Assembly (NCBI GenBank): GCA_017893485.1
Contig: CM030368.1
Location: 180,587,654 to 180,651,653, forward strand
Source: Hemerocallis citrina
Lineage: Eukaryota; Streptophyta; Magnoliopsida; Asparagales; Asphodelaceae
Length of the DNA stretch: 64,000 nt
Direction of reading: 5' to 3'
Positions 1-11,756 of the stretch are shown one piece after another (the first letter of the stretch is position 1; each line of letters begins with the position of its first letter). Below the pieces are notes generated by a model. It saw only the letters and a list, made by a program, of their open reading frames with translations, did no database searches and was not told where the DNA came from. The position numbers were made by a program, and so were the translations under genes.

Positions 1-180
1 TCCCCCCTCCTAAAAACTTCACCTCCCGCACATCCAACGAGAGGTCCATTCCTCCTGCCCCTGGCCATCGTCGGGGAACAACAGACCCTACTTCTTACCC
101 TGACATCTGCCCTTCCCCCGAGGACCATGAGTCACCCCCGCACTGCTGGATCACCCAACCCTGCGGGAGTGTGGGGCTTG

Positions 181-767
181 TGATGTGGGTCAGGAATAAA
201 ACGTGGCTCACCCTGAGCCACCGGATCCCCTCAGGATACGCGTCCTTCCTGATCCTTCAGATCAGCCACGTCAGCACCAGAAAACCGCTCGGAGCTCTGC
301 CACGTCAGCCCGGAAACCACTCCGGCGCCTGCCACGTCAGCCCTATACCGCCCGACTTTCCACCGCTTCAGCCAATCGGGTAACCGGGTCCGGCCCAGCC
401 CCAAACGGGTCTAGACCCGATTAGAAACTCCTATAAATACCAGGCCCTCTCCTTTCTTAAAAGGTAATCAATCTTTTCTCCACTAAACCCTAGTTACTGT
501 TGCTCTTATCTTAAAGTAACTGACTAGATCGTCGGAGGGTCTGCCACCGGGACCAACCCCGGTGTTTCGAGACCGTCTGCAGGTACACCAGACCTCGGAT
601 CCGAGCCCTCTGATCCGAGCCCAGACATCCACCTCACTCCCAACCAGTCGCAGGTACCGCTCGGCAAGCTGAGGGTCGTCCGACCAGCTGCTTTCTCCTT
701 CAAATACAAATCGAGTAAGAACTCACACCTGGTGCATCCACACGTCTCCCAGAAACAAACCGCATCA
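181..767 (+). repeat. 3' LTR of the left gypsy element
   Basis: The LTR starts TGATGTGGGTC right after the polypurine tract and ends at about ...CGCATCA. A TATA box (TATAAATA) lies at 432-439, followed by the conserved leader block near 518-540 that is also present in the LTRs at 32760 and 47218. At 587 bp it is longer than those LTRs (517 and 501 bp), so it belongs to a related but distinct family member. Confidence 0.75.
432..439 (+). promoter_or_regulatory. LTR TATA box
   Basis: TATAAATA sits in the same context (CTATAAATACCA) as in both LTRs of the complete gypsy element. It is the probable core promoter for LTR transcription. Confidence 0.6.
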
Positions 768-1939
768 CCTGCATATATATATTGTAATTATCTGTTGTTG
801 CTAAGTGCAAAAGTTTTAAAACCGTATTGATCATTGATTAATTAAATATAAGTTTGAATAACTGTTTTGGCTATGTGCTAAAGATCAAATATATATTTTG
901 ATAAGCTAAACTGTATAATATGACTATAAAATTGAATCTCCAATTAAATTGTTGTGAATTAGATAGTGCTAATAATTTGTTTAATTGACTAATCTTTAAT
1001 GATCTGATGAATGTAGGAACTTCAAAGTTACTTACAAATTGTGTGTATTGAAAACGATGAATTTGCATCATGGTATGATAAGTCTGCACTACGCAGGCTT
1101 CTCCATCGAATTTGGAAAACACTTCTAACTTGAAGTGTCGGTATGATCTATTCTAATCTTTCTTAGTATTTTCATGTGATGAATGTGTTAACATTTTGTG
1201 CGTTTGAATATATGATTGAGAGTCTTAGATCATAGTTATTCTTGCTTTGGAAAACTAGCATGTTTAGGGTTGTTAAGTGTTTTATCATACTATGTGTATA
1301 GATATTTTGACAAATCCATTGTCTGCAGTTTGTGTGAGATTATATATTTGCTTCTCTCATTAAAATAAATAAATGATGCATAAGATCTGTAACAAATGTC
1401 CGTAACTTAGATAAGAGCATTTTGTAATGCAGCATATGACTCCATTAGTTACGTTTTGTTCTTTCTCGTTCATTGTACTGTGTGTGCAAAATTGAATTGT
1501 AAAATATTGGTCATTATCTCGTTTAGCGTTTCGAACATGATGAAGAAAGAATAAAGGAAAATATAGCTCAATTTGTTTGAACAAGTGGACATTGTTAGAA
1601 TCACTAGAGAAAGCAAGCAATTTTGTAAAATGTGATAGAGTAATTTTGTTTTAACTCTTATAATGTGCATATATTGTCAATCGCATGTATAAGCTGAGTT
1701 TAACAAATGAGACAATTAATAATAATAGTTCTAATTGTGTATTGTTCCTGAACATAACAAATTGGCTAGGATTTGAGAACTATATATTAAATTGTTTGTT
1801 CTTGTTAAAACTCATAACTCTGATAAATGACGCTCCATAAAATTTGACAAATATGAAAGTTGTGCTCAGATTATGATCGCTAGAAAATTATTTAGTATGG
1901 TCTCTAGGAGCACACAACTTCTTGAGTCAATACATTCTG

Positions 1940-3960
1940 ATATTTGTTATCTCAGTAGCTTTGTGACTAGATGAGACGATAATTGGTTAGAAGTATTTAA
2001 TCACCTATATAGATGATTATTGAATGTTTGTTACACATATATGGAGGATGTAGCACTCGCTATTTTGATGAATTAAAATTTAGTTAAATGCTAAAAATCA
2101 AAGGTTTAGATTTGATAGAGGTGGTGAATATGTTTTAACAATTTAAGAGAAGTTTGCATTTGGCATAATCTCTACTGCACTCTACTTACAACAGTTAAAC
2201 GATATTGATAAATGTTAGAATCAAACACTTAGTGAAATGTTGAATTCTATATTATTGACTGTTATTTGTCTTGTGTAATTATGAGTGATGTTGTGTTGTT
2301 AATCATATCTCTAATGTGTTACTACACTCTAAATTGAATACACCTTGTAAATCATGACATGAAAACACAAATAATTTTGTTAAAGTAAAAATTTTGTGTT
2401 GTGATACATCCGTTAGAGTACATGACTCTAAAAGGCCTAAAGTAGGACCCACAACAAATATTTGTGTGTTTAGAAAGTGCAGAATATAGTTCGGTGAACA
2501 GATGTTGGATCTATCTAATTTGTGTTAGAAGAATCTAGACTTGCAGAGTTCTTTGAGGATGTGTTCATCAAAGATAACTGTATAAAATAATCTAGTCCTA
2601 CAGACACTTTCAATGATTCACAGTTGGAATCAAGAACTAGTCTTACTGACACTTAAAATCTGAATGACAAATGAGCTAAGAAGAGTCTTTAGTAGACAAT
2701 GAGATGATTTTGTGTCATACAATAATACTTTAATTTAGTTGATCTACCGAAAGGGTCTAAAACTATAGTAAGTAAGTAGGATTTTGTAGAAGAAACTTAA
2801 TTTTGATTGTTCAGTAACAATTTTAATGCTTTTTAGTAGCTAACAGATTGACTGAGAAAAATGGGGTAGATTTATTTGATATCTACTCACATGTTTGTCA
2901 TATTGCTACAATAAGTATTCTTCTTATTCTTACATCTATTGAAAATTGTCATTCATAAAAGATATTTAAAAAGTTTTGTACTTGATATTTTGTACTGAGG
3001 AGTTTTGTACTGAAAAGTTTTGAACTAATATGATTAGTGAACAAGATTTACAATTTAGTAAAATCATCGTATGCTTTAAAACATGTAATATAGCTATCGT
3101 ATAAATAATTTGACAAATTTCTCAAAGAGCCTAGTATATGAATTAAGTAATTCAGATCAGCACCTTTAACTTTGTGGTGTGTTAAATATAATGGCTATTA
3201 TTTACTTGGTTTTATTGACATACTTGTTGATTGGAAGTGACATCTCTATTATAAATTGAGTTAAATTGTGTTATCTAAATAAATTTAGCATGAAACACCT
3301 AAGTGTTGTGATCACCATATTATGCATAATGGTGAGTTTTGGTTGGCAAGGAATAACCCTTAGTCAAACTCGATAAATCAATAATGTCTTTTAAAAGTGG
3401 GGATATAGTGATTGAAAGTGTGTTTTGAAATACCTTTTGATTATGATGAAACGGTTGACACCTAATGATGGTGCAACTATGAGACATGTTGAAAGTCTCA
3501 TGTATACAAAGATCGGCACACAAAAAAAGACATAGCCTTTGAGGTATGTATGATCTGCAGACTCACTAATAATCTCATACACATTTGAGTGCCCTTAAGA
3601 GGCTAATGAGATACCTGAGTGGTACTCAAGAGTTTGCTTTGTGCTACTCAAAGTTTAGTGAAAGTCAACAACTAGTGGATATGTGTTCATACTAGGAGGA
3701 GCAGAAAAATTATGGAGATTAATAGGCAAACAAGCGTTGCATTCTCATCCAAGAAATCAGAAATCTATGTGTTATCCTTTGCAGGGAAAGAGGCTGAGTG
3801 GATTGAATGACTTATTGCTAATCATTCATTTGAGAAGTTTAATGTAAATTCTCTAATTCTGTTATGCAACTATCAAGCTATAATGCACTGTAGCTCATAA
3901 CCCACTCTATAATAGTAAGAGGAGTATATTAAGGCTGAAAGAAGCCTAGTTGAACTTTTT
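1940..3960 (+). pseudogene. Copia polyprotein remnant (integrase, RT, RNase H)
   Basis: Conceptual reading, with stops and shifts, gives integrase-like ITYIDDY near 1995-2030 and RFDRGGEYV near 2105-2133. The end of the RT region lies near 3475-3515. RNase H-like ALKRLMRYLSGTQEFALCY is at about 3592-3650, and FSSKKSEIYVLSFAGKEAEW at about 3741-3800. The order integrase before RT and RNase H is diagnostic of Ty1/copia rather than gypsy. No catalytic domain is intact. Confidence 0.75.
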
Positions 3961-5074
3961 CATAGATAAAGTGCAATTGTGACAAGTATGGCCAATGCTC
4001 TTACTAAGAGACTTGAAAGTGATCTAATTATCAAAACTGTGGAGGAAATGGAGTTAAAAGCTATTGAGTCAAAAACTTTTAACATCCAAGTTGTTTTGAG
4101 ATTTAGAATCCAATTGGAGCCATAGAGAAGTTCAAACTGAAGCATCAATTTTAGGCAGTTGATGACATACTTTAGATAATTTGAAAAGCTCTTTATAAAT
4201 TCTGTTAATATATAATTTCATTCCAATTTTGATGATGCTATATATTTTCATAATTTACTTAGAATCATCTCATTATTCCAAAAGAAAGTATGAAAACTTG
4301 TCGATGTGTTTCCGATGTTTAGAATTGTTGTTATATCATTCCAATTTTGATGATATAACTCTTTTATGGATTTATGTTTCATTCAAATTTTGATAATTCA
4401 GAATTAACCATAATTTATTTGACTGTTCTATCATTCCAATATGAAACATAGTATAGTTCTTGTGCAGAAACTATAATAGTTCTTGTTCTTTATTTTGTTA
4501 AAGAAAATTGATTGTGATGCTTGCGCTATATTTTGCTAAGCTATCGTTGAATTGTACTAAGTTCTTTAGTAGAACCAGATACTTTATGAAATTTGCTAGA
4601 TTTCTTAGAGATGTGTCTCTTGATATTCTTGTTTTCAATAAGCTAACAAAGATGGAGGAGTTGAATCTGTCAATATAGATTTCAAATTAATGATTTGCTC
4701 AAAATGGAGGAGTAAACATAAAGCAGTTTGCAAGAATATAGTTTTGGTTTATTTCTCTGAGGAATAACTTTGTCACTTACTTGATAAAACTTCTGTTGAG
4801 TTTAAGACTCTTGTGTTCATGAGCTTAAAACTCATATTTTGTTCTTAAAGTTTATCTGCTTTGGTTGATTTTGAAACTATGACAGGTTTCTCTGGTTGGT
4901 TTAGTCATTATGGACTATTCTGTTTTGATATGGTCTTTGAACTATTTGATTATTTTGGTTTAGTCTCATTTGAACTATTCGAGTTATAATTGATTTAGTC
5001 TATGAACTGTATTATTTTGTGAGCCAATGATTTAACGGGGCATTGCCTAATATATTGAGAATATAGGAGGAGAT

Positions 5075-5344
5075 TGTTGGATAAATAGGTATATTCTCAA
5101 TATAATAGAATATAATTGTGTATAATGTTCTACGGGGCAACACGTGCTTTGCACGTGTTATCTGTTAATTGTTGGACCGGGTTGAGTGGGCATAAAGTCC
5201 AGTACCCTAAACCCAGTTCATCTCATATAAAAGCTGGTCTAAAGGTAGTGCTATGTGAGATTTCAATACTGATAAGCAGGGTATAATATCTTAAGCGGCT
5301 ATGAGATAAACCCTAACCCTAATTACTTATCTTGATCTCTAACA
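5075..5344 (+). repeat. 3' LTR of the plus-strand copia
   Basis: The LTR begins TGTTGGATAAATAGG after the purine tract ATAGGAGGAGAT and ends ...TCTCTAACA. At 270 bp it matches the reverse complements of the 268-bp LTRs at 21952-22219 and 27326-27593. Confidence 0.85.
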
Positions 5345-5912
5345 ATGTCTTTATTGCCCAATACTCAGCTCCGTACATTATTGTTTATTTAGCAGTTGTT
5401 CTATAAAATAAATTCTTCAATTTCAAATGTATAACAGCTCCAAATGAATAGATGATCTGTAAATCTATTCTATCCTACAAGATTGGGAAATTCCACAGCC
5501 CAGTTAAATTCCAAAAGGAAATTTCTCTAAACTGGTATTTCCAGTGCTAGCATCACTATCTATCTAGAAACTTCTTAATTTGTGTGTGGATAAAGCTGCA
5601 AATCGAGGTCGACAGCTAACCTAGTGCAGCAAAAAAATAAAATAAAATCTAATTTTCATTTGAAAATGTTGGGACTGGTTGAGGCGTGACGCCAGAGTTC
5701 CAGCATTTACGTCCTTTTTTTTCCTTTTTTTTTTTCCTTCGAATTTTGTTCATAAAATAAAAAAATTTTAAAAAATAAAAACTAGAAACTTCTATAATGT
5801 AGAGGAGCAAAAAAATAAAATTGTTTCTAAATTTGATTTTAAAAATATTGGGACTGGTCGAGGCTTGGCGCCAAGTTCTAGCGTCTGTTTCTTTTCTAAT
5901 TGTGTTCATTAA
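5345..5912. other. AT-rich intergenic stretch, no gene
   Basis: No gene is seen. Two diverged copies of a short unit (TGGGACTGGT, then GAGGC and GCGCCA) lie near 5667-5705 and 5850-5888, each beside an AT-rich run, so part of this stretch is a local duplication. Confidence 0.5.
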
Positions 5913-6811
5913 GGGTGCGTTTGGAAACCCAAAAAACTAGGAAAAGGAATGGAATACTGTGGATAGACCCATCTTATCCTATTCCACGGCCTGTTTGTTT
6001 TGAAAAAGAAAATAAAGGAAACAATTAAATATCATTCCCTAGGAAAAGATTTGAGCCGAATTCTATTCCAGCTCCACCCCCTCGGAAAGCTGGGTAAAGG
6101 AATGGAAACAACTAATTTTTCTTCAACTTAAATAAATAAATATAAGACCAACTATGTTAAAAGAACTTCACATAAAATAAACGTTAAATTTCAGAAACCA
6201 CCAAACTTTTTAATTAGAGAATAGTTGTTTTTTTTTTTTTTTTTCCGCTTTCAGTTTCGGCAAATCACCTCGCCAACTTTTAGTACCGAACTAAGATCCC
6301 TCTTTCGGTGTAAATTACCCAATGTTCTTGATCCCGTTGATAATATATTTTTTACCCGATTCTTTTTAAAATTCAAATATCAAAAGTGAAAAGAATTAAA
6401 TTACAAAAAAATAAAAAAAATAAAAAATAAGATAAACTAATTAATTTTGGTTAGAGTGGGTGATTTTAGAATTAATAAATCTTCATTTTTTGGGAGTGTC
6501 AGAGGTATGTTTTTTCTCTCCAGGAAAACAATTTTATTCATTATTCAACCTAAAATGCAAAATGTCAGAAGTATGTCCATGTACAAATGTTATCAAAAGG
6601 TTTTTCAAAATGCCGTAATCCATAATATTCCATTGTTTGTCAAACAAGACTAGGGAATGGAAACAAAAAAAAGTCAATTTCATTCCACCAGTTGCCAAAC
6701 ACACACAACTTATAAAGTTAATTCATCCATTTCCCTTTCTTTCCATTCCTCTCCATTCATTTTCATTCCATTCCTTCCCATTCTCCAACTTAAATGTTTC
6801 CAAACAGACCC
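5913..6811. mobile_element. Tourist-like (PIF/Harbinger) MITE
   Basis: The left end GGGTGCGTTTGGAAAC and the right end GTTTCCAAACAGACCC are inverted copies with two mismatches, flanked on both sides by TAA (5910-5912 and 6812-6814). A TAA/TTA duplication with GGG...GTTTGG termini is typical of PIF/Harbinger Tourist elements. It is 899 bp. The reading frames inside show no transposase similarity. Confidence 0.75.
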
Positions 6812-7235
6812 TAAAAAAAATAAAAAATAAAACTGGAAACATCTATAAGGTTATCAAAAACAATCCAGAAGCTTCTAAGACCTCTCCATCTCCACTCTCT
6901 ATATTTTCATACTCTCTCCTTCATCCTAAAACAAGCACAACATTTTCAACAATCCTACAGGAGTACTACAGTTCATCCAGACTCTTTAATCTGAGAACAA
7001 AAGTTGTCTCTCATTCCACAAAATCTTTGGCCAAAGAAGCAATTTCTATTCCAAGGCTGGCGCTCCGGCCTTTGCCAACACACGTGTGGACTGGAAAGAG
7101 ACCCAGGTTGCGCACGCATTTGTCAGCGCCTTGAGCTCGAACATGTCGATTTCTCGCCATGAGGGATTTCTAAGGGTTGTGGACATCGAATTTGAGGAAA
7201 AACAGTTAAGAGCTATATGTTACAATTGTGGCCTC
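6812..7235. other. Unassigned sequence left of the MULE
   Basis: An open frame crosses part of this stretch but resembles nothing recognised. By the MULE duplication this sequence was once continuous with 15119 onward, so it may belong to the copia leader or LTR there. Confidence 0.35.
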
Positions 7236-7243
7236 AAATATAT

Positions 7244-7645
7244 GAATTTTTTCCCAAAATGATCCTTTTTATGAAAGTTTTTCTACAAACGACCTGTTTT
7301 TTTTTTAATTCCATAAACGCTCTACTCGCTTTTTGAAAAAGCGAGTGTGGTATGATAACCCACGCTTTTTCAAAAAGCGAGTCTTAGGATTCAGAAAAAT
7401 CTAAACCTGACACCCGCTTTTTGAAACACCGTGGATCATAATGCCAAACTCGGTGTTTCAAAAAGCGAGTCTTGACCTTCTTTGCCGAGCAATACTCGCT
7501 TTTTGAAAAAGCGGGGAGAATTAACACACACTCGCTTTTTCAAAAAGCGAGTGTCGTTTGGGACTTAAATCCCCCACCCCCAAACATATCTCACTATTCT
7601 CTCTATTCTTTCTCCTTCTTCGCTCGCGAAACCCTAACCCATCGT
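7244..7645 (+). repeat. Left terminal inverted repeat of the MULE
   Basis: It pairs with 14690-15110. It holds about six full or half copies of the CGCTTTTT-AAAAAGCG palindrome (7324-7552), then a pyrimidine-rich block (CTCACTATTCTCTCTATTC) and GAAACCCTAACCC. The last block is also conserved in the right end, and in both cases lies where a 5' UTR of the inward-facing gene would start, so the repeat probably carries the promoter. Confidence 0.8.
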
Positions 7646-8100
7646 CGAAATTCTTCGATTTAAGGCCCTATTCCATCAAATTAGCTGTCGAATCACTCCT
7701 AAATTCTTCATTATCTCATCCCAGTCCAATTGCTCACATTGTGTTTGTTGGTTCTTTCGATTTTTTGGTGATTGCGGTGGCGTTCTTCAAAAAGGGGGTT
7801 GAACGAGTTGGGGGTGTTTCTCGTGGTTCAATTCTTGCGTGAAGATTGTGGTATATTTCTCAAACTATATTTTCTAATGTTGTATATATATTTAGAATTA
7901 ATTAGTTAGAAATTGGTTGATATTATTGGAGTTACAATTTGCATCATCGTTGAAAATGTAAAAAATTCGGTATAAAATTTATGGGTATTTAGGGTGTAAA
8001 ATTCGGATAGTCAGTTGAGGTGGAGGTCTATACTTTTTGAAAAGGTGGTTAAATGTAGAATTTGTGAGTAAAATCAGGATATAGTTAATAATAATCAAAA

Positions 8101-8458
8101 CTAGTATAATGCACGTGCGATGCACGTGTAGGGGGAATGAAAACGACAAAAAAGAAAAAATGTAGTATAATGCTCATGCGATGCACGTGGAGGGGGATTG
8201 AAGAGGACAAAAAAAACTACTAACACGTGCGCTGCACGTGTTGACACACATACACCAAAGAATAAAAAATTGTTTATTTGTTTGTGAACCTCAACTCTCC
8301 CATTATAATATAAAGCACGTGCGATGCACGGATTTGTAAACAAACAAATCCATTTTGTGTGTGAGCCAACACGTGCAATGCACGGGTTGACACACACACA
8401 ATTTAGGGTTTGTTTGTTTACAAACCCCATCTCTCCCATTATAATATAGATAGATAGA
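8101..8458 (-). mobile_element. Small non-autonomous Helitron inside the PMD gene 5' region
   Basis: On the minus strand the segment begins TCTATCTATCTATATTA after an A and ends with a GCACGTGCATCGCACGTGC hairpin, then ATTATACTAG followed by T. These are the hallmarks of Helitrons: 5' TC, 3' hairpin plus CTAG, insertion between A and T, no target duplication. The exact 5' end is ambiguous among 8450, 8454 and 8458 because of a TAGA repeat. About five copies of the CACGTG hairpin and two copies of the CTCTCCCATTATAATATA block lie inside, so it may be a tandem of Helitron ends. Confidence 0.65.
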
Positions 8459-8554
8459 TGTTCGTATGTGTTCTATATTTCTTGGTTTTATATTTTGGTA
8501 TTGTTAATAATGATTGCTCGCTCCACATTGTAGGATACTCTTATTTTTTGAAAA

Positions 8555-10708
8555 ATGTCACGGACCAGGGGACATGTGGAGCTAGGTTCTAGTAGTAGAC
8601 CCAATCGTGGCGATGGACCACGTACATCTTTTGGCCCACCTCCACGCGGTGGACGTGGTGGTCGTCGTGGTGGCACCGAATGGACTAATGTAAGCTTATA
8701 ATTTTCTGCATTCGATTTGTTTCATTATCATATAATTAAATGATATATTTCTTTGCTGATGTAAATGTTGTTTTGCAGGTCCCAAGTAACCCAAATGTGG
8801 CTGGTACTTCGTCCCCGGCCCCTTCTTCATCTACTATTCCCCTTGGAGGTCCAGGTCCCCTCGACCCCGCTCTTCTTACTCTTCGGTCGCACCATCGTTC
8901 TAGAGATGTGTGGGAGGGCGATTTGAAGGAGTGTACATTCCGTGGGGGTCATCCACTCCCTATGCACCCATGGATTCACCAGATCTTACGGGATTGCGGA
9001 CTCTACGGTATTGCGCTGATGAGCGGCATAAAGTGCGATCGGCCACTGCTTACAGCACTCCTCGAGAGATGGCGTCCTGAGACCCACAGCTTCCACCTTT
9101 TAGTTGGGCAGATGACTGTTACGTTGCAGGACTTTCAGTAATCACAGGCCTTCCGGTAGATGGGCAGGCGGTGACTGGATCAATGGACTTCGACCCTCCA
9201 TATTTAGTAGAACAATATCTTGGTGTCGAAGTGGAGACTGGGGTAGTTATTGGGAAACAGATTCGATTGAAGTGGTTAAAGGAAAAATTCAAGGACCGAT
9301 TGATAGATGATTCGACTGAAGAGGAGGTCCACTACTACTGCAGGGCGTACATTCTGACTCTTTTTGGAGGTATATTGTTCCCTAATTCCAGTGGCCATTC
9401 TGTCCCCCTTATGTACCTCCTGCTTATTGCAGATCTTGGACGAGTCGGCCAGTACAGTTGGGGTAGTGCTGCCTTAGCATCCCTCTACAGGAGTTTGTGC
9501 CTGTGTAGTCTCGGGTCCGTGCAGATGAATGGCCCGAAGATATTGCTTCAAGTGTGGAGCTGGGAGCGTATCCACGTTGGACGTCTTGTAGTTAGGAAAC
9601 AATCACCCAACTGGATTCATCTCCCCGAGGACCAGTACATGCTACCTCCTCTTGGTGTGTACTGGTCCGGTAACCTTACTTGGACTGCCAACCCCAACAG
9701 GTGCCTGACCTACTTCCGTGATGAGTTGGACAGGTTGGCAGATAACTGCGTAGTATGGATGCCCTACACGGAGGAGCGTCTAGCTCGACTACCGCCCATT
9801 TCCCTGTATAGGCGAGATCTTTGGCTAACAAAAGCACCACTGATCAACTTTAGCACTGTCGAGTTCTATTATGTGAACAGAGTGCTACGACAGTTTGGTC
9901 TGCAGTAGGCGATTCCGGTAGCCGAAATATTCAATGCGGACATGCATAAAATTACTAGAATGGGTCGTACGACAGGACATAATTGGGCGGCCAGCTTCTC
10001 GACATATGTGGAGAGATGGAATTTACAAAGGTTCGATTAAATCATCCAGAACATTCCTCCATTTGACTTAGCAATGCACGAGAACTATATGGGTTGGTAT
10101 GTGAGGATGACAAGGCGGTACATCTCTCCGACAGTACAGACTCCAGCAGGTGTGGTGATACCTATACGTCGACCGGTAGCAGAACCAGTAGATGTACATT
10201 CAATGCATTTGCCTATATTTCAACCAAAGGCATCGGTTATTCGTACGATTGTAAGTTTTTTAGTACTGTTAAGTTTTTTAGTTTTTTTGAACTAGAACTA
10301 CAAAGTCCAACTTATTATATTTTGTAGATGGCCCAGACTTGGAGTATGGATAAGAAATGTGCAGCTGTATTGAGTAGCAACGTAGCCGATGCGGTTAAGG
10401 ACTTCGCACGCGAGATGCTGACGTCCTGTCGAGCACAAGCTGATGCTGTGGGAGAGGGGGCGACCCTGGATGCTATCTTACACACTCCCTCTCATCGGAC
10501 CAGTACACGTGGTAAGCGAGTGAAGAGTGTTGCCCGTAAACCACCGCGTCGTCCTATAATTGAGGAAGAACAAGAGGATGAAGTGCAAGTAAAAGGTTAG
10601 GACCAACAAGAGGAAGAGGAGCCGATAGAGTGTGTGACACAGAAAACTCCATCACCGCGAGGTAAGAGGCAACGGCGACGTCCCAACTTGTTCACCCTGG
10701 ACCCGTGA
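8555..10708 (+). pseudogene. Plant mobile domain (PMD) protein gene of the MULE, broken
   Basis: Three exons fit: 8555-8689, 8779-10250 and 10328-10708, with GT-AG junctions (GTAAGC, GTAAGT; TTTGCAG, TTTTGTAG). Exon 1 encodes an Arg/Gly-rich N-terminus (GPPPRGGRGGRRGG). Exon 2 encodes the PMD fold known from MAIN/MAIL1-like and transposon proteins: HPWIHQILRDCGLYGI, ERWRPETHSFHL, then VITGLPVDGQAVTGS after a 1-bp frameshift near 9138. Stops follow at 9906-9908 (TAG), at about 10038 (TAA) and at 10598-10600 (TAG). Each could come from CAG or CAA by one C-to-T change. The C-terminus is basic (GKRQRRRPNLF). Its function in transposons is not established. It occupies the place of mudrB relative to MURA. 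Confidence 0.75.
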
Positions 10709-11756
10709 AGCGACTTCATATTTTGATTAAGTGATTTTTTGGTTGTAATTATAATGTGAGTTATTATGTATCTGAATCTTGTAATCAACTTTTGAAAAGT
10801 GAAATCAATGAAATTCAAAATTCGGTATGGGGTGTGTGCGTGTGGTGTTCTATTGTTAAGGTTTTCTATTTTTTTTTGGGATTGTACTGAGAAATTGGAT
10901 TGATTTGTGGATTGTCATAAGAAGTTGGATATGTGTATTGTGAAGATGTGGAATGTAGATTGTGCTGAGAAGCTGGATTGTATTGTTGAATGGAGATGCT
11001 AGAGTAGTTTGTGGATTGAAGATGGAGATGCTGGAGTTGTTTGTGGTATAGTTGTCCCACCAAGAGAAGAACAATTAGTCTCTTCTGCATACAAAGTAAG
11101 ACTCGCCTTTTGAGTCTGGGTATAAATACCCCGCTTTTTCAAAAAGCGAGTGTACATCTTTTGGAATTCCAGAGATCTTGAAGCCTCTGGGAATCAAGCA
11201 AACTCAACAGTCACTTTCTGAAAAACCACGGTGTTCAGACCTAAACTCGCTTTTTGAAAAAGCGAGTCTTGGTTCTGTATTCTTTTTGCTAGCAGATTCA
11301 AGACTCGCTTTCTCATAAAGCGAGTCTAGTCATTAGTTCCACGATTTATGAGAAAGCGACTGTGAAACCAGTGAAGTATTGATCTCTGGTTATCAACAGA
11401 TTGAAGACTCGCTTTCCCAAACACCGCGATTCTTTATACCAAACTCGCTTTCTGAAATAAATCTACAGGCAAAAGACTCGCTTTCTCTCTTTGGCGACTT
11501 TGAAATAAATCTACAGGCAAAAGACTCGTTTTCTGAGAAAGCGCGGTGTTCTGTATAAGACTCGGTTTTTGGAAAAGCGAGTCTTGCCTATGTTAATGAA
11601 ATCTTTAAGTTAGATTACAATACTCATAACGCAACAAACACACCAGGACATCAACAACAAACACAAATGAATTTTCAAAATAAAACTTTGTCGTCTCTAT
11701 CGACATAATTTAGTACAATTACAAAGTCCAAATTAAAAAGTAAAAGTATACAATAG
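10709..11756. repeat. Intergenic core between convergent MULE genes, with palindrome array
   Basis: 10709-10820 resembles a 3' UTR with AATGAAAT-type signals. 10860-11060 is a diverged GGATTG-rich repeat. 11100-11585 holds many full and half palindromes of the CGCTTTTT-AAAAAGCG type, including CGCTTTCTCATAAAGCG variants. The same motif otherwise appears only in the two terminal repeats. Confidence 0.7.

Larger units (their letters stand above)
1..767 (+). mobile_element. 3' end of a Ty3/gypsy (Tat-type) LTR retrotransposon
   Basis: Bases 1-180 are GC-rich internal sequence ending in the purine-rich tract GAGTGTGGGGCTTG. An LTR follows. The layout matches the right end of the complete gypsy element at 32760-47718 (tract GAGTGGGGAGCTTG, then LTR), and the LTRs share the TATAAATA region, the stretch GACTGACTAGATCGTCGGAG and the AAACAAAC-type 3' end. 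The element is therefore a relative entering from the left. The DNA right of 767 is the interior of a copia element, so this gypsy probably inserted into that copia and its left flank should hold the rest. No coding sequence is recognised in 1-180. Confidence 0.75.
768..5344 (+). mobile_element. Ty1/copia element, 5'-truncated, heavily decayed
   Basis: The segment is the same family as the complete minus-strand copia at 21952-27593, in opposite orientation. It starts in the interior at the gypsy insertion junction and runs to a 3' LTR ending at 5344. Copia domains appear only as broken pieces: integrase near 1985-2135 and RNase H near 3590-3810. Stops and frame changes are frequent, so no protein can be made. 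The 5' LTR is absent here and probably lies left of the gypsy insertion, outside the window. Confidence 0.8.

Noticed and set aside
7324..7552. Regular repeats resembling a CRISPR array
   Set aside because: The repeats are palindromes of variable spacing in the end of a plant MULE, mirrored at its other end, with no unique spacers of fixed length.
8101..8439. Open frame on the minus strand across the CACGTG repeats
   Set aside because: It is made of Helitron hairpin repeats and has no protein-like conservation.
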